Positions 9,448 through 18,980 of a DNA stretch of 64,000 bases are shown piece by piece. Origin of the DNA: Phyllobacterium sp. OV277 (GTDB lineage Bacteria; Pseudomonadota; Alphaproteobacteria; Rhizobiales; Rhizobiaceae). The notes below the pieces were generated by a model, which saw nothing but the letters and a program-made list of their open reading frames with translations, was not told where the DNA came from and made no database searches. The DNA lies in contig NZ_FNIY01000001.1 of the NCBI RefSeq assembly GCF_900104355.1, positions 310,001-374,000 on the forward strand. The letters run 5' to 3'. How positions within the stretch are numbered: the first letter of the stretch is position 1; each line of letters begins with the position of its first letter. The position numbers and the translations under genes were made by a program.

Positions 9448-9463
9448 ACACTATATATAGAGA
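9448..9463 (+). promoter_or_regulatory. Possible third NrdR box at the nrdJ ribosome binding site
   Basis: ACACTATATATAGAGA keeps the left half and centre of the consensus but has a broken right half. It lies 14 bases before the nrdJ start and abuts AAGGA, so binding here would also cover the translation start. Confidence 0.5.
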
Positions 9464-9477
9464 CAAGGACGAAACAG

Positions 9478-12400
9478 ATGCGGATCGAACGGCGTTTTAC
9501 CAAAGAGAATCAATCAGCCTATGCGGAGATCGATTTCCGCGTAGCGACGAGCGAGATCAAAAATCCTGACGGCTCTGTTGTATTCCGTCTGGAGAACATT
9601 GATGTGCCGGCCCAGTTCAGTCAGGTCGCGGCCGACATTCTCGCGCAGAAATATTTCCGTAAGGCGGGCGTACCGGCCAAGCTGAAGAAGGTTGAGGAAA
9701 ACTCCATCCCTTCATGGCTGTGGCGTTCGGTTGCCGACGAAGAGGCCTTGGCAGCGCTGCCAGTTGACGAGCGTTATGGCTCGGAAATGGATGCGCGCCA
9801 GGTTTTTGATCGTCTTGCCGGCACCTGGACCTATTGGGGCTGGAAGGGCAAATATTTCGATTCGGAAAAAGACGCCCTCGCCTTCCGCGACGAGCTTGCC
9901 TATATGCTCGCCACCCAGCGTGTTGCGCCCAATTCGCCGCAATGGTTCAACACCGGCCTGCATTGGGCTTACGGTATCGATGGTCCCGGTCAGGGCCACT
10001 ACTATGTTGACCCTGATACCGGCAAGCTGACGAAATCCAAATCATCCTACGAACACCCGCAGCCGCATGCCTGCTTCATCCAGTCCGTCGCTGACGATCT
10101 GGTCAATGAAGGCGGCATCATGGACCTTTGGGTGCGTGAAGCCCGTCTGTTCAAATACGGCTCCGGCACTGGCTCCAACTTCTCGTTCCTGCGCGGCGAA
10201 GGCGAAAAGCTTTCCGGCGGCGGACGCTCCTCCGGTCTGATGTCCTTCCTGAAAATCGGTGATCGCGCTGCCGGTGCCATCAAATCAGGCGGCACCACGC
10301 GCCGCGCGGCCAAGATGGTGGTTGTTGATGTCGACCATCCGGATATCGAAGAATATATCGACTGGAAGGTGAAGGAAGAGCAGAAGGTTGCCGCTCTCGT
10401 TACCGGTTCCAAGATCGTCAAGCAGCATCTGGCTGCCATCATGAAGGCATGCGTCAACTGCGAAGCCGACAATGGCGATTGCTATGAGCCCGCCAGGAAC
10501 CCGGCGCTGAAGCGCGAGATCAAGGCTGCCAAGAAGAACCAGGTTCCGGAAAACTACATTTACCGCGTTATCCAGTTCGCCAAGCAGGGCTACACGGATA
10601 TCGATTTCAAGACCTACGACACGGACTGGGATTCAGAAGCCTATCTCACAGTAGCCGGTCAGAACTCCAACAACTCAGTCTCGCTTAAGGATGAATTCCT
10701 GCGCGCTGTGGAAAATGATGGCGACTGGAGCCTGACCGCCCGCAAGGACGGCAAGGTCATGAAGACTCTGAAAGCCCGCGACCTCTGGGAAAAGATCGGC
10801 TATGCCGCGTGGGCGTCGGCTGATCCGGGCCTCCACTTCAACACCACGATGAACGACTGGCACACCTGCCCCGCCGCAGGCCCGATCCGCGCGTCCAATC
10901 CGTGCTCGGAATATATGTTCCTTGACGATACGGCCTGTAACCTCGCATCGATTAACCTGCTGACCTACCGTGGCAAGGACGGCAAGTTCGACATCACCGG
11001 TTATGAACACACGGCCCGCCTGTGGACCATTGTTCTCGAAATCTCCGTGATGATGGCGCAGTTCCCTTCCAAGGAAATTGCCAAACTCTCCTACGAATAC
11101 CGCACGCTCGGTCTCGGCTATGCCAATATTGGCGGTTTGCTGATGACATCGGGCATTCCCTATGACAGCGCGGAAGGCCGCGCCATTGGCGGCGCCCTCA
11201 CCGCTGTTATGACCGGCATCTCCTATGCAACCTCGGCTGAAATGGCCAAGGAGCTGGGTGCCTTCTCCGGTTATGCCCCGAATGCTGCCAATATGCTGCG
11301 CGTCATCCGCAACCATCGCCGTGCTGCCCATGGCGAAACACAGGGTTATGAAGGCCTCGCCGTTAACCCGGTTGCACTGATTGCTTCCGACTGCCCGGAT
11401 CAGGACCTGATCACCCATGCCCGCACAGCTTGGGACAAGGCTCTGGAACTCGGCGAAAAGCACGGCTACCGCAATGCGCAGGCCACCGTTATCGCGCCAA
11501 CGGGCACGATCGGCCTCGTTATGGACTGCGATACCACGGGCATCGAGCCTGATTTTGCGCTGGTCAAGTTCAAGAAGCTTGCCGGTGGCGGTTACTTCAA
11601 GATCATCAATCGCGCTGTACCGGAAGCCCTGCGCACACTCGGCTATTCGGAAAGCCAGATCGCCGAAATCGAGGCTTATGCCGTCGGTCACGGCAATCTC
11701 AATCAGGCTCCCGCAATCAACCCCGGCTCGTTGAAAGCAAAGGGCTTTACCGATGAGATTATCGCAACGCTCAACACGGCGCTGAAGTCGGCCTTCGACA
11801 TCAAGTTTGCGGTTAACAAGTGGACCGTTGGCGAAGACTTCGCCAAGAACGTCCTTGGCTTCACCAATGAACAGCTCAATGATTTCTCCTTCGAAATGCT
11901 GCCGGCTCTCGGCTTCTCCAAGAAGGAAATCGAAGCTGCCAACATCCACATTTGCGGTGCGATGACGCTGGAAGGTGCGCCTTTCCTGAAAGAAGAGCAT
12001 TATCCGGTGTTCGATTGCGCCAACCCTTGTGGCAAGATCGGCAAGCGTTATCTCTCGGTTGACAGCCACATCCGCATGATGGCCGCTGCGCAGCCCTTCA
12101 TTTCAGGCGCGATCTCCAAGACAATCAACATGGCCAATGAAGCAACGGTTGATGACTGCAAGTCGGCCTACATGCTGTCATGGAAGCTGGCACTGAAGGC
12201 CAACGCACTTTACCGCGATGGTTCAAAACTGTCGCAGCCGCTGAACTCCTCGCTGCTATCAGATGCGGACGATGATGAGGATGATGCAATCGAGGCGCTG
12301 ATCGAAGCCCCGGCTGCCGCCCGTGCCGTTCAGGTCACTGAAAAGATCGTCGAGCGCATCGTGGAAAAATACATTCACGACCGCGAGAAATTGCCGAACC

Positions 12401-13260
12401 GCCGCAAGGGTTACACCCAGAAGGCAGTTGTCGGTGGCCACAAGGTCTATCTGCGCACCGGCGAATTTGATGATGGCCGTCTCGGCGAAATCTTCATTGA
12501 TATGCACAAGGAAGGCGCTGCTTTCCGTGCAATGATGAACAACTTTGCCATCGCCATCTCGCTTGGCCTGCAATATGGCGTGCCGCTGGAAGAATATGTG
12601 GAGGCGTTCACCTTCACCAAGTTCGAACCGGCAGGCATGGTTCAGGGCAATGACGCGATCAAGAACGCCACGTCAATCCTCGACTATGTGTTCCGCGAAC
12701 TCGCGGTCTCCTATCTCGACCGCCATGATCTCGCCCATGTGGATCAGTCCGACTTCTCCAATACCTCGCTAGGCCGTGGTATTTCCGAGGGCAAGACCGA
12801 GCCGGTTTCCAAGGGTCTCACCCGCGGCGCTATCCTCAAAATGGTCAGCCCCGGCGCTCCGGATCCCAAGGGATTTGGAGCATCAGCCGCCCCTAAAGCC
12901 ATGGCCTCCAATGTAACCGCTCTTGCAACCCGCTCTTCCGTGGCAGTTGCAACCAAGCCTGTTATTGCCCAGGCACAGGAAGAAGCCTCCGGCTTCAAGC
13001 GCGAATATGAGGAACGCGCCAAGGATCATGCCGAGGAAGACGCCCACGCGGCCTCTGCCCTCTTCGATGATCTGAACGCTGAATCCGCTGCGGAAGAAGC
13101 CAAAGCTGAAGCCAAGAAGGTCATGTCCGACCGCCGCATCAAATCAATGATGCAGGGCTACACCGGCGACAGCTGCTCCGAATGCTCAAACTTCACCATG
13201 GTGCGCAACGGCACCTGCCTGAAATGCGACACATGCGGAAGCACGAGCGGTTGCAGCTAA
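9478..13260 (+). CDS. nrdJ: Vitamin B12-dependent (class II) ribonucleoside-diphosphate reductase
   Basis: Makes deoxyribonucleotides with adenosylcobalamin as radical source, so it works with or without oxygen and needs no separate radical subunit. The active-site motif NPCSE is at residues 474-478 and the substrate-phosphate loop PTGTIG is near 674-679. The C-terminus is a cysteine-rich redox tail with Cys at 1233, 1236, 1247, 1250, 1253 and 1259. 1260 aa matches the long alphaproteobacterial NrdJ. A low-complexity acidic/Ala stretch (about 1165-1210) links core and tail. The ATG at 9478 has AAGGA upstream. Control by NrdR is indicated by the upstream boxes. Confidence 0.97.
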   Translation: MRIERRFTKENQSAYAEIDFRVATSEIKNPDGSVVFRLENIDVPAQFSQVAADILAQKYFRKAGVPAKLKKVEENSIPSWLWRSVADEEALAALPVDERYGSEMDARQVFDRLAGTWTYWGWKGKYFDSEKDALAFRDELAYMLATQRVAPNSPQWFNTGLHWAYGIDGPGQGHYYVDPDTGKLTKSKSSYEHPQPHACFIQSVADDLVNEGGIMDLWVREARLFKYGSGTGSNFSFLRGEGEKLSGGGRSSGLMSFLKIGDRAAGAIKSGGTTRRAAKMVVVDVDHPDIEEYIDWKVKEEQKVAALVTGSKIVKQHLAAIMKACVNCEADNGDCYEPARNPALKREIKAAKKNQVPENYIYRVIQFAKQGYTDIDFKTYDTDWDSEAYLTVAGQNSNNSVSLKDEFLRAVENDGDWSLTARKDGKVMKTLKARDLWEKIGYAAWASADPGLHFNTTMNDWHTCPAAGPIRASNPCSEYMFLDDTACNLASINLLTYRGKDGKFDITGYEHTARLWTIVLEISVMMAQFPSKEIAKLSYEYRTLGLGYANIGGLLMTSGIPYDSAEGRAIGGALTAVMTGISYATSAEMAKELGAFSGYAPNAANMLRVIRNHRRAAHGETQGYEGLAVNPVALIASDCPDQDLITHARTAWDKALELGEKHGYRNAQATVIAPTGTIGLVMDCDTTGIEPDFALVKFKKLAGGGYFKIINRAVPEALRTLGYSESQIAEIEAYAVGHGNLNQAPAINPGSLKAKGFTDEIIATLNTALKSAFDIKFAVNKWTVGEDFAKNVLGFTNEQLNDFSFEMLPALGFSKKEIEAANIHICGAMTLEGAPFLKEEHYPVFDCANPCGKIGKRYLSVDSHIRMMAAAQPFISGAISKTINMANEATVDDCKSAYMLSWKLALKANALYRDGSKLSQPLNSSLLSDADDDEDDAIEALIEAPAAARAVQVTEKIVERIVEKYIHDREKLPNRRKGYTQKAVVGGHKVYLRTGEFDDGRLGEIFIDMHKEGAAFRAMMNNFAIAISLGLQYGVPLEEYVEAFTFTKFEPAGMVQGNDAIKNATSILDYVFRELAVSYLDRHDLAHVDQSDFSNTSLGRGISEGKTEPVSKGLTRGAILKMVSPGAPDPKGFGASAAPKAMASNVTALATRSSVAVATKPVIAQAQEEASGFKREYEERAKDHAEEDAHAASALFDDLNAESAAEEAKAEAKKVMSDRRIKSMMQGYTGDSCSECSNFTMVRNGTCLKCDTCGSTSGCS

Positions 13261-13334
13261 GACGGTCTCCCTTGTTGGTGCGGCGGACAAACGCATAAGT
13301 TTGGCCACATATAGCCAAAGATTACCTCATAAAC

Positions 13335-13361
13335 TGGGTCTCCCCACTTCGGGGAGACCCA
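13335..13361 (+). terminator. Stem-loop downstream of nrdJ
   Basis: An 11-bp perfect stem (13335-13345 with 13351-13361) around loop ACTTC, 75 bases after the nrdJ stop. No T-run follows, so it is either a Rho-assisted terminator or a 3' stabiliser. Confidence 0.55.
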
Positions 13362-13534
13362 AGATCAACAAAGAATTTTGCATTTTGGTCCGACGTGGCA
13401 TGCAGAGAATGCAAAAATCGCCTGATGCTTCAGCCAGTCCCCGATATGATCTGTCGGGACATTAACGCAAAAGTGCCATCCAACTGAAAAAGCTATTGGA
13501 AGCCATCGCCGGAGGCAACAGCATCTGCATGCGC

Positions 13535-14065
13535 TCACCGCCGCGGCACTGAATGAAGTTTGCTCGTTATAATCGTCAGCATTTCGGGTGTTAAAGCGCG
13601 CAGGGGCATGTATCGCATCAACCGATCATTCTGGTAGATGATTAAGGTTTGACTGTTCTGGCTCCAGCCGACGAAATCGGTCCACGACACAAAAAGGTCC
13701 TGTGTCTGGGTTACAGCCCGCAAACCATTTTCGGTAATATTCACCCGCCATTCCTGTTTCAGATTTTTCTGCTTGGCAATACTGCGTCTGGCCAGCAATG
13801 GCATGGCGAAATAGAGCCCAACATAATAAATCAGCACCCACACAAAAATTGCGGCTCCAGGCACGAGTGTCAAATGGCCGTATGTGCCAGTCCAGATAAT
13901 ATCACCAAGGGTGATTAGAGCAATGACGGCGGCAATCAAGAACCAGGTTGATAGCTTGGTGGCAGACCAAAAAACATAGGATCGATAGGTCGCCGTGACA
14001 TCGGCGGACGTGACATGAAATGTGGTGGTGGCAAGCACCTTGCCAAATTGGGGTTCTGAGGTCAT
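13535..14065 (-). CDS. YcxB-like membrane protein
   Basis: A 176-residue protein with an N-terminal beta-like segment, two membrane helices (about residues 37-57 and 65-88) and a C-terminal soluble domain of YcxB type. The tail has the recognisable pattern LFVSWTDFVGWSQNSQTLII then MRYMPLRAL, matching the W-x-D-f-x-x-W ... P-x-R-x-L layout of the family. Function is unknown for the whole family. It is the last gene before recQ on the same strand, 97 bases away, so it may share the recQ transcript. Confidence 0.7.
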   Translation of the reverse strand: MTSEPQFGKVLATTTFHVTSADVTATYRSYVFWSATKLSTWFLIAAVIALITLGDIIWTGTYGHLTLVPGAAIFVWVLIYYVGLYFAMPLLARRSIAKQKNLKQEWRVNITENGLRAVTQTQDLFVSWTDFVGWSQNSQTLIIYQNDRLMRYMPLRALTPEMLTIITSKLHSVPRR

Positions 14066-14161
14066 GCGAGGCAGAATAGCCTGCGTTATGACATCTGGCT
14101 ACGCAGCAATCCCCCACGTCCCGATGAATGCCCAGGAAGCGAGCAAACATGCATTAGCAAT

Positions 14162-16033
14162 CTATTGGTGAGAAAGCGAAGTCTTGATCACGCCTAAGAA
14201 ACGTTCGCCATATTTTTCGAGCTTGCTCTTCCCGATTCCGGAAATTTTGGCCATGTCATCAAGCGATATTGGTTGATCCGAAGCCATTTTCAGCAGCGTG
14301 CTATCGTGAAATACCACGTAAGGAGGTACTTTTGATTGCTTGGCGATATCGTACCGCTCTCTTTTTAATGCCTCGAATATCAACCGGCTGATATCATCAA
14401 GACCCGCAGTCGCTGCCGAACCTGTCACGCGTCGGGCGCTCTTGTCCTTCGAAAGGTCTTTGCGGAAGTAAACGGTCCGCTCCTTCCGGAAAACCGTCCT
14501 TGCCTCATCCTCAAGCTTCAGCGCGCCAAAAGCCTCGTTATCCACTTTGATGAAACCGGAAACCAGCAATTGTCGAAGAACGGAATGCCAGGCACGCGAT
14601 GAGAGGGTTTTCCCTTGACCAAAAACAGGAATGTCATCGTGCCCCTGTTTGCGTGTCTTTTCTGTGCTTTTTCCCATCAGAACATCGACAACATGACCAG
14701 CGCCAAATTGCTGTCCTGTCCTGTAGATAGCAGCAAGAGCTTTGATTGCATCTTCAGTGCCGTCCCACGTGGTGACAGGTTTCCAGCACGTATCGCAATT
14801 CCCGCATTTTTCAGCGTGGGTTTCGCCAAAATGATCCAGAATGAGTTGCCTGCGGCACTCAACAGTTTCACATATGGCGAGCAAACCGTTGAGCTTTATG
14901 CGCTCCATACGCTTGATATCATCACCCGCATCGCTTTCATCGATCATTCTCCGGCGCTGTGTTACGTCGGACATGCCATAGATCATCCATGCGGATGCGG
15001 GATTACCGTCTCGGCCGGCTCTTCCTGTTTCCTGATAGTAAGCCTCTATCGAGGAGGGTAGATCCATGTGCGCAACGTAGCGAACGTCAGGTTTATCGAT
15101 CCCCATACCGAAGGCAACAGTGGCCACCAAGCAGACAGATTCCTCTTTGAGAAACAGATCCTGATGATTATCACGCATCTCGCGGCTCATTCCCGCGTGA
15201 TATCCATAGGCATTGATGCCCTTGCTGTTCAGATAGATGGTTGTCTCATCGACTTTACGCCGCGACAGGCAATAGACAATTCCGCTCTCCCCCTTAAACT
15301 TTGATACGAAATCCAACAGCTGTTGATTGGCGCTGTCACGCTCCTCAATCGCATAACTTATATTGGGACGGTCAAAGCTGGTGATGAATATCTTTGCCTT
15401 TTCCATCGCCAATCGTTTGATGATGTCCTGCCGGGTATGTTCGTCTGCGGTCGCTGTCAGGGCGATACGCGGAACACCCGGAAAAAGCGAGGCGAGCTTT
15501 CCCAGCGCGAGATATTCCGGCCGGAAATCATGCCCCCACTGTGAAACACAGTGGCACTCATCAATGGCAAAAAGCGCGACCTCGACATCCTGCATCAATC
15601 GCTGAAAGCCCTCAGTCGCAACGCGCTCCGGCGTCACATAAAGGACTTTCAATTCGCCTCGACGCAGCATTTGCCCGATCGACTGGATTTCCTGGGGTGA
15701 CATGGATGAATTGATGGAAGCAGCCTTAACACCCGCCAGTTTCAACGCTTCAACCTGATCGCGCATCAGGGCAATCAACGGGCAAATGACAACGCCAACA
15801 CCCTGCCTGCATAGCGCCGGTATCTGGTAGCAGAAGGACTTTCCTTCGCCGGTTGGAAAGAGCACCAGTGCATCGCCGCCCGAAACCACGTGGGAGATAA
15901 CCAGTTCCTGTTTCCCGCGGAATGAATCATACCCAAACACCGACTTCAACATAACAAGCGGATTGGGTTGGTCTCTGGCGGAATTTTCAAACAAGCCGTT
16001 GACGGAAGATAGTGCTACCGTGGAATTTACCAT
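14162..16033 (-). CDS. recQ: ATP-dependent DNA helicase RecQ
   Basis: 3'-5' superfamily 2 helicase of recombination and fork repair. Walker A PTGEGKS is at 60-66, the DExH box DECH at 158-161 with SQWGHDFRPEY after it, and the arginine-finger region QETGRAGRDG is present. The zinc module is visible as CETVECRR...CGNCDTC (around 390-420). A C-terminal HRDC domain ends with ISGIGKSKLEKYGERFL. 623 aa is normal. The ATG at 16033 lacks a good Shine-Dalgarno; an internal ATG at residue 28 would still give an intact helicase. Confidence 0.96.
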   Translation of the reverse strand: MVNSTVALSSVNGLFENSARDQPNPLVMLKSVFGYDSFRGKQELVISHVVSGGDALVLFPTGEGKSFCYQIPALCRQGVGVVICPLIALMRDQVEALKLAGVKAASINSSMSPQEIQSIGQMLRRGELKVLYVTPERVATEGFQRLMQDVEVALFAIDECHCVSQWGHDFRPEYLALGKLASLFPGVPRIALTATADEHTRQDIIKRLAMEKAKIFITSFDRPNISYAIEERDSANQQLLDFVSKFKGESGIVYCLSRRKVDETTIYLNSKGINAYGYHAGMSREMRDNHQDLFLKEESVCLVATVAFGMGIDKPDVRYVAHMDLPSSIEAYYQETGRAGRDGNPASAWMIYGMSDVTQRRRMIDESDAGDDIKRMERIKLNGLLAICETVECRRQLILDHFGETHAEKCGNCDTCWKPVTTWDGTEDAIKALAAIYRTGQQFGAGHVVDVLMGKSTEKTRKQGHDDIPVFGQGKTLSSRAWHSVLRQLLVSGFIKVDNEAFGALKLEDEARTVFRKERTVYFRKDLSKDKSARRVTGSAATAGLDDISRLIFEALKRERYDIAKQSKVPPYVVFHDSTLLKMASDQPISLDDMAKISGIGKSKLEKYGERFLGVIKTSLSHQ

Positions 16034-16204
16034 TGTCTATCCGGTTGGATTGGATGATTTGCACGATGGCTCAGTCGAGAGATTCCGGCAAGGATATTGG
16101 ACAGGGAAAGCCACCCGACAAATACGAATATTACTCCCGGAATTGTCAATACGACTAAAGTTCACCATCCCTGCCCAATTTCATCAGCAATCAGACGAAA
16201 ACGA

Positions 16205-16867
16205 TCAGGAATTTCGGGAGATATCCGGTTTGATCACGAATCGGCCGCTATAGCGGAAGAGTTCACCGAACAGAGGATGGCGGAGGGTCATTTTCATGCT
16301 GAAGTTCTGTGCATCCACGGGTCGTTCCTCCACATAAGCGCGGCCAAATAACAGTCCGACGGGAACGGGGATATCAACACCGAAAAGCCGCCAGATATAG
16401 CCCTCGTCACGAAACACCAAGGCACCCTCCTCCGCCGTCACCCGCAGACGCAGGCCTACGCCGAAGCGCACGAATTCAATCACACGATTGCCGCCAATCT
16501 GCTCCATGTGTGACCTGAAATGGAAAGGGCGATGCCCGGGAAACTGAAACACTCTGTCCCAATAGATCGAATTATTGTCCAAGTGAGAATTATAATGGAC
16601 ATCGATAGGAACATCGATACCCCGATAAGGCACCAGCGCACCGAATATCCAACCAAACGGGATCAACAGCTTTCCGATGGCGCTATGCTGCACCTCCTGC
16701 ATTGTTCCGCTAACGCAAATGTAGTCATTGCTGTACGGCTGCAACGAATAATGCCGTTTGACGATATCGCCCAGATCATGCCAGGCATCGCCCAGCACTG
16801 TCTGAAATACCGGCAGGTGATTTTCTGCGTCGCCGCTGCGTTGAACCTTGCCGTTCTTCAATTCCAC
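16205..16867 (-). CDS. DUF4166 domain protein
   Basis: A 220-residue soluble protein matching DUF4166, recognisable by VFQTVLGDAWHDLGDIVKRHY near the N-terminus and the central GIDVPIDVHYNS and WDRVFQFPGHRPFHFRSHM strings. In other bacteria this domain occurs alone or behind saccharopine dehydrogenase or SDR-like proteins; its function is not known. There is no signal peptide. The ATG at 16867 gives the full domain. It is separated from recQ by about 170 bases and from the thioesterase by about 130, all on the minus strand. Confidence 0.75.
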   Translation of the reverse strand: MELKNGKVQRSGDAENHLPVFQTVLGDAWHDLGDIVKRHYSLQPYSNDYICVSGTMQEVQHSAIGKLLIPFGWIFGALVPYRGIDVPIDVHYNSHLDNNSIYWDRVFQFPGHRPFHFRSHMEQIGGNRVIEFVRFGVGLRLRVTAEEGALVFRDEGYIWRLFGVDIPVPVGLLFGRAYVEERPVDAQNFSMKMTLRHPLFGELFRYSGRFVIKPDISRNS

Positions 16868-16994
16868 TCCCGATACATGCGTGATCCCTTGATAAGTTAG
16901 AGCAGCAACTTGCCCAATCTGCGATGGATCAGTCCCGCCTGCAAAAGTGCTCCCACGGTCATCCCCTCGATATCACGCGTTATTATCGCATGCA

Positions 16995-17486
16995 TTAAGT
17001 AGTTTCGGAGCCCGCTGCACGGAATCGCGTTTCAAACTCACGCCGGAGGGTACGCCGTACTTCAGCAGCGCGCAGGCGTTGTTGCCCGATTTCAGTTGTT
17101 GGATGAAATGGCGGCACCTCGGTGGGCCGCCCATCCGCGTCAACGGCCACCATGGTGAAATAACATGAGTTCGTATGACGTCGCTCGCCGGAACGGATAT
17201 CTTCAGCCTCAACCCGGATGCCAACTTCCATGGACGTTCGGCCCGCATAATTGATCGAGGCACGGAAGGTCACCAATTCGCCAACCTTGATAGGCTGTCG
17301 GAACACCACCTGATCGACGGACAAGGTTACCGCATATTGCTTTGAGTAGCGCGAGGCGCAAGAAAAGGCGACGCGATCAAGCAGATTAAGCAATGCACCG
17401 CCATGAACCTTACCACTGAAATTGGCCATATCGGGGGTCATCAAGACCACCATTTCAATACGGCTTCTGTCGATACCATCATCCAT
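16995..17486 (-). CDS. Acyl-CoA thioesterase, hotdog fold (YciA/BACH type)
   Basis: Hydrolyses acyl-CoA to free acid and CoA. The family motif NFSGKVHGGALLNLLDRVAF (about 22-41) includes the conserved N/G-x-x-HGG and catalytic Asp. LSVDQVVFRQPIKVGELV and RTSMEVGIRVEAE are the second and third hotdog landmarks. 163 aa is a single-domain length. Substrate chain length cannot be read. The ATG at 17486 starts directly with a short Asp-rich leader before the fold. Confidence 0.9.
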   Translation of the reverse strand: MDDGIDRSRIEMVVLMTPDMANFSGKVHGGALLNLLDRVAFSCASRYSKQYAVTLSVDQVVFRQPIKVGELVTFRASINYAGRTSMEVGIRVEAEDIRSGERRHTNSCYFTMVAVDADGRPTEVPPFHPTTEIGQQRLRAAEVRRTLRREFETRFRAAGSETT

Positions 17487-17883
17487 TCCGGTAGCCCCTA
17501 AATTTCAACACTGAGTTGATATAAGCTACCAAAAATCCCCTCGGTAGTCGTAGAGATTCCCTACACCAACATTTCACTGGATGCGATTGTAAAGTCTTCA
17601 GCCTCTTGCCGAAGCAGGTGGGTGCGTCTTCGGGCACTGCCTTTGGCGGCACCCTCGCCATTCTGGCAAGCTTTCCATCGCATCTCGCATTTCGCGAGTA
17701 TGTGCTGGCTGATATCGGGCAGCAATTATTGACCGAACACGGATTTCTTCGGCCCAACCCTACGCATTCTATCCATTCGTAGGATTATGCAACAAGCTCG
17801 CAGGATTGCTCTATGGCTCTGACCCCGACCGGGTCCATGAGTGGCAGGTTCCAACTATCTCTTCATCTCAAAAGGAATTCACC
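17487..17883. other. Intergenic region between thioesterase and alcohol dehydrogenase
   Basis: About 400 bases carrying the two divergent promoters. A 92-codon minus-strand frame (17479-17757) has no recognisable domain and overlaps the thioesterase start, so it is not called. No repeat, RNA or clear operator was seen. Confidence 0.4.
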
Positions 17884-18924
17884 ATGGCTCTTGCTAAAGG
17901 CTATGCGGCGACAGACGCATCCCAACCACTTACACCGTTTATTTTCGAACGGCGGGAGCCCAATGACGATGACGTCGTCATTTCGGTAAAATATTGTGGC
18001 GTATGCCACTCCGATATCCATCAGGCACGCGATGAATGGGGCGGCTCGAAGTTTCCCATGGTGCCAGGCCATGAGGTAGCGGGCATTGTTACCGCCGTCG
18101 GTTCAAAGGTAACGAAATTCAAGACCGGCGATCGCGTCGGCGTTGGCTGTTTCGTCAACTCCTGCACAAAATGCGCCGCGCGTGATGCCGATCTGGAGCA
18201 ATACATGCCCGGTATCGTGCAGACTTACAACGACGTCGAAGCCGACGGCGTCACACCCACCCATGGCGGCTATTCGGATTCCATTGTCGTCAAGGAAGGC
18301 TATGTTCTTTCCATTCCTGATAATTTGCCGCTCGATGCCGCCGCTCCGCTTCTTTGCGCTGGCATCACGCTCTATTCGCCGCTCCGCCACTGGAAGGCCG
18401 GACCCGGTAAAAAGATCGCAATCGTTGGTATGGGCGGACTTGGCCATATGGGCGTCAAACTCGGCCACGCCATGGGGGCCGAGATCACTGTGATCAGCCA
18501 AACCCTGTCAAAAAAGGATGAGGGATTGAAGCTTGGTGCCACGCATTATTATGCATCAACCGATCCTGAAACCTTCAAGACTCTCGCTGGCGCATTCGAT
18601 GTCATCATTTGCACCGCAGGCGTCGCGATTGACTGGAACGCCTATCTCGGCTTGCTCAAGATTGATGGCACCATGGTCCTGGTGGGAGCCCCCGAGCACC
18701 CGGTTCCGGTAAATGCGTTCTCCGTCATTGCCGGTCGCAAGAGCCTTGCCGGGTCTGGCATTGGTTCGATCAAAGAAACACAGGAGATGCTGGATTTCTG
18801 CGGCGAACATAACATCGTTGCTGAAATCGAGACCATCGATATCAAGGACATCAATGAAGCATACGAACGTGTCCTGAAGAGTGACGTGCGTTATCGCTTT
18901 GTCATCGATATGGCTACTTTGTAA
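17884..18924 (+). CDS. NAD(P)-dependent zinc alcohol dehydrogenase, YahK/CAD type
   Basis: Medium-chain dehydrogenase that interconverts aldehydes and alcohols, probably with NADPH. Catalytic zinc ligands are visible as CGVCHSD (C41) and GHEVAG (H63, E64), with a further Cys in PLLCAGITLY. The dinucleotide loop is GMGGLGHMGVK. Unusually, the structural-zinc lobe, normally four cysteines, reads SCTKCAARDADLEQYM: C94 and C97 are kept but the third and fourth positions are Arg100 and Met108. 346 aa is standard. The start at 17884 follows AAAGGA; an upstream in-frame ATG at 17806 gives an unrelated leader. Confidence 0.92.
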   Translation: MALAKGYAATDASQPLTPFIFERREPNDDDVVISVKYCGVCHSDIHQARDEWGGSKFPMVPGHEVAGIVTAVGSKVTKFKTGDRVGVGCFVNSCTKCAARDADLEQYMPGIVQTYNDVEADGVTPTHGGYSDSIVVKEGYVLSIPDNLPLDAAAPLLCAGITLYSPLRHWKAGPGKKIAIVGMGGLGHMGVKLGHAMGAEITVISQTLSKKDEGLKLGATHYYASTDPETFKTLAGAFDVIICTAGVAIDWNAYLGLLKIDGTMVLVGAPEHPVPVNAFSVIAGRKSLAGSGIGSIKETQEMLDFCGEHNIVAEIETIDIKDINEAYERVLKSDVRYRFVIDMATL

Positions 18925-18940
18925 TATCACAGAACACTGG

Positions 18941-18960
18941 GAGGGGCAGTTTTGCCCCTC
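18941..18960. terminator. Stem-loop between convergent adh and tet(M)-like genes
   Basis: Perfect 8-bp GC-rich stem GAGGGGCA/TGCCCCTC around loop GTTT, 17 bases after the dehydrogenase stop and 20 before the end of the convergent gene. The T-run is weak. Confidence 0.6.
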
Positions 18961-18980
18961 ACTTCTGTCTGAGGCGCACC

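Larger units (their letters stand above)
8883..9477. other. Long nrdJ upstream region and leader
   Basis: About 595 bases with no credible protein gene. It holds three NrdR-like boxes (9223, 9254, 9448) and a GC-rich segment from about 9310 to 9400 that includes a 10-bp hairpin, CCGGATTCAG (9373-9382) with CTGAATCCGG (9386-9395). If transcription starts near the first two boxes, the leader of nrdJ would be about 200 nt, long enough for RNA-based control. A few cobalamin-riboswitch-like strings are present, but I see no B12 box. Confidence 0.6.

Noticed and set aside
9300-9477. Canonical cobalamin riboswitch upstream of nrdJ
   Set aside because: Partial core-like strings only; no recognisable B12 box or full core, so it is listed as an open question and not as a riboswitch.
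10675-12069. 464-codon open frame on the minus strand
   Set aside because: Long antisense frame caused by the codon bias of nrdJ; no domain, no ribosome binding site, entirely inside a certain gene.
17479-17757. 92-codon minus-strand frame upstream of the thioesterase
   Set aside because: Overlaps the thioesterase start, Cys/Arg-rich, no recognisable domain or ribosome binding site.
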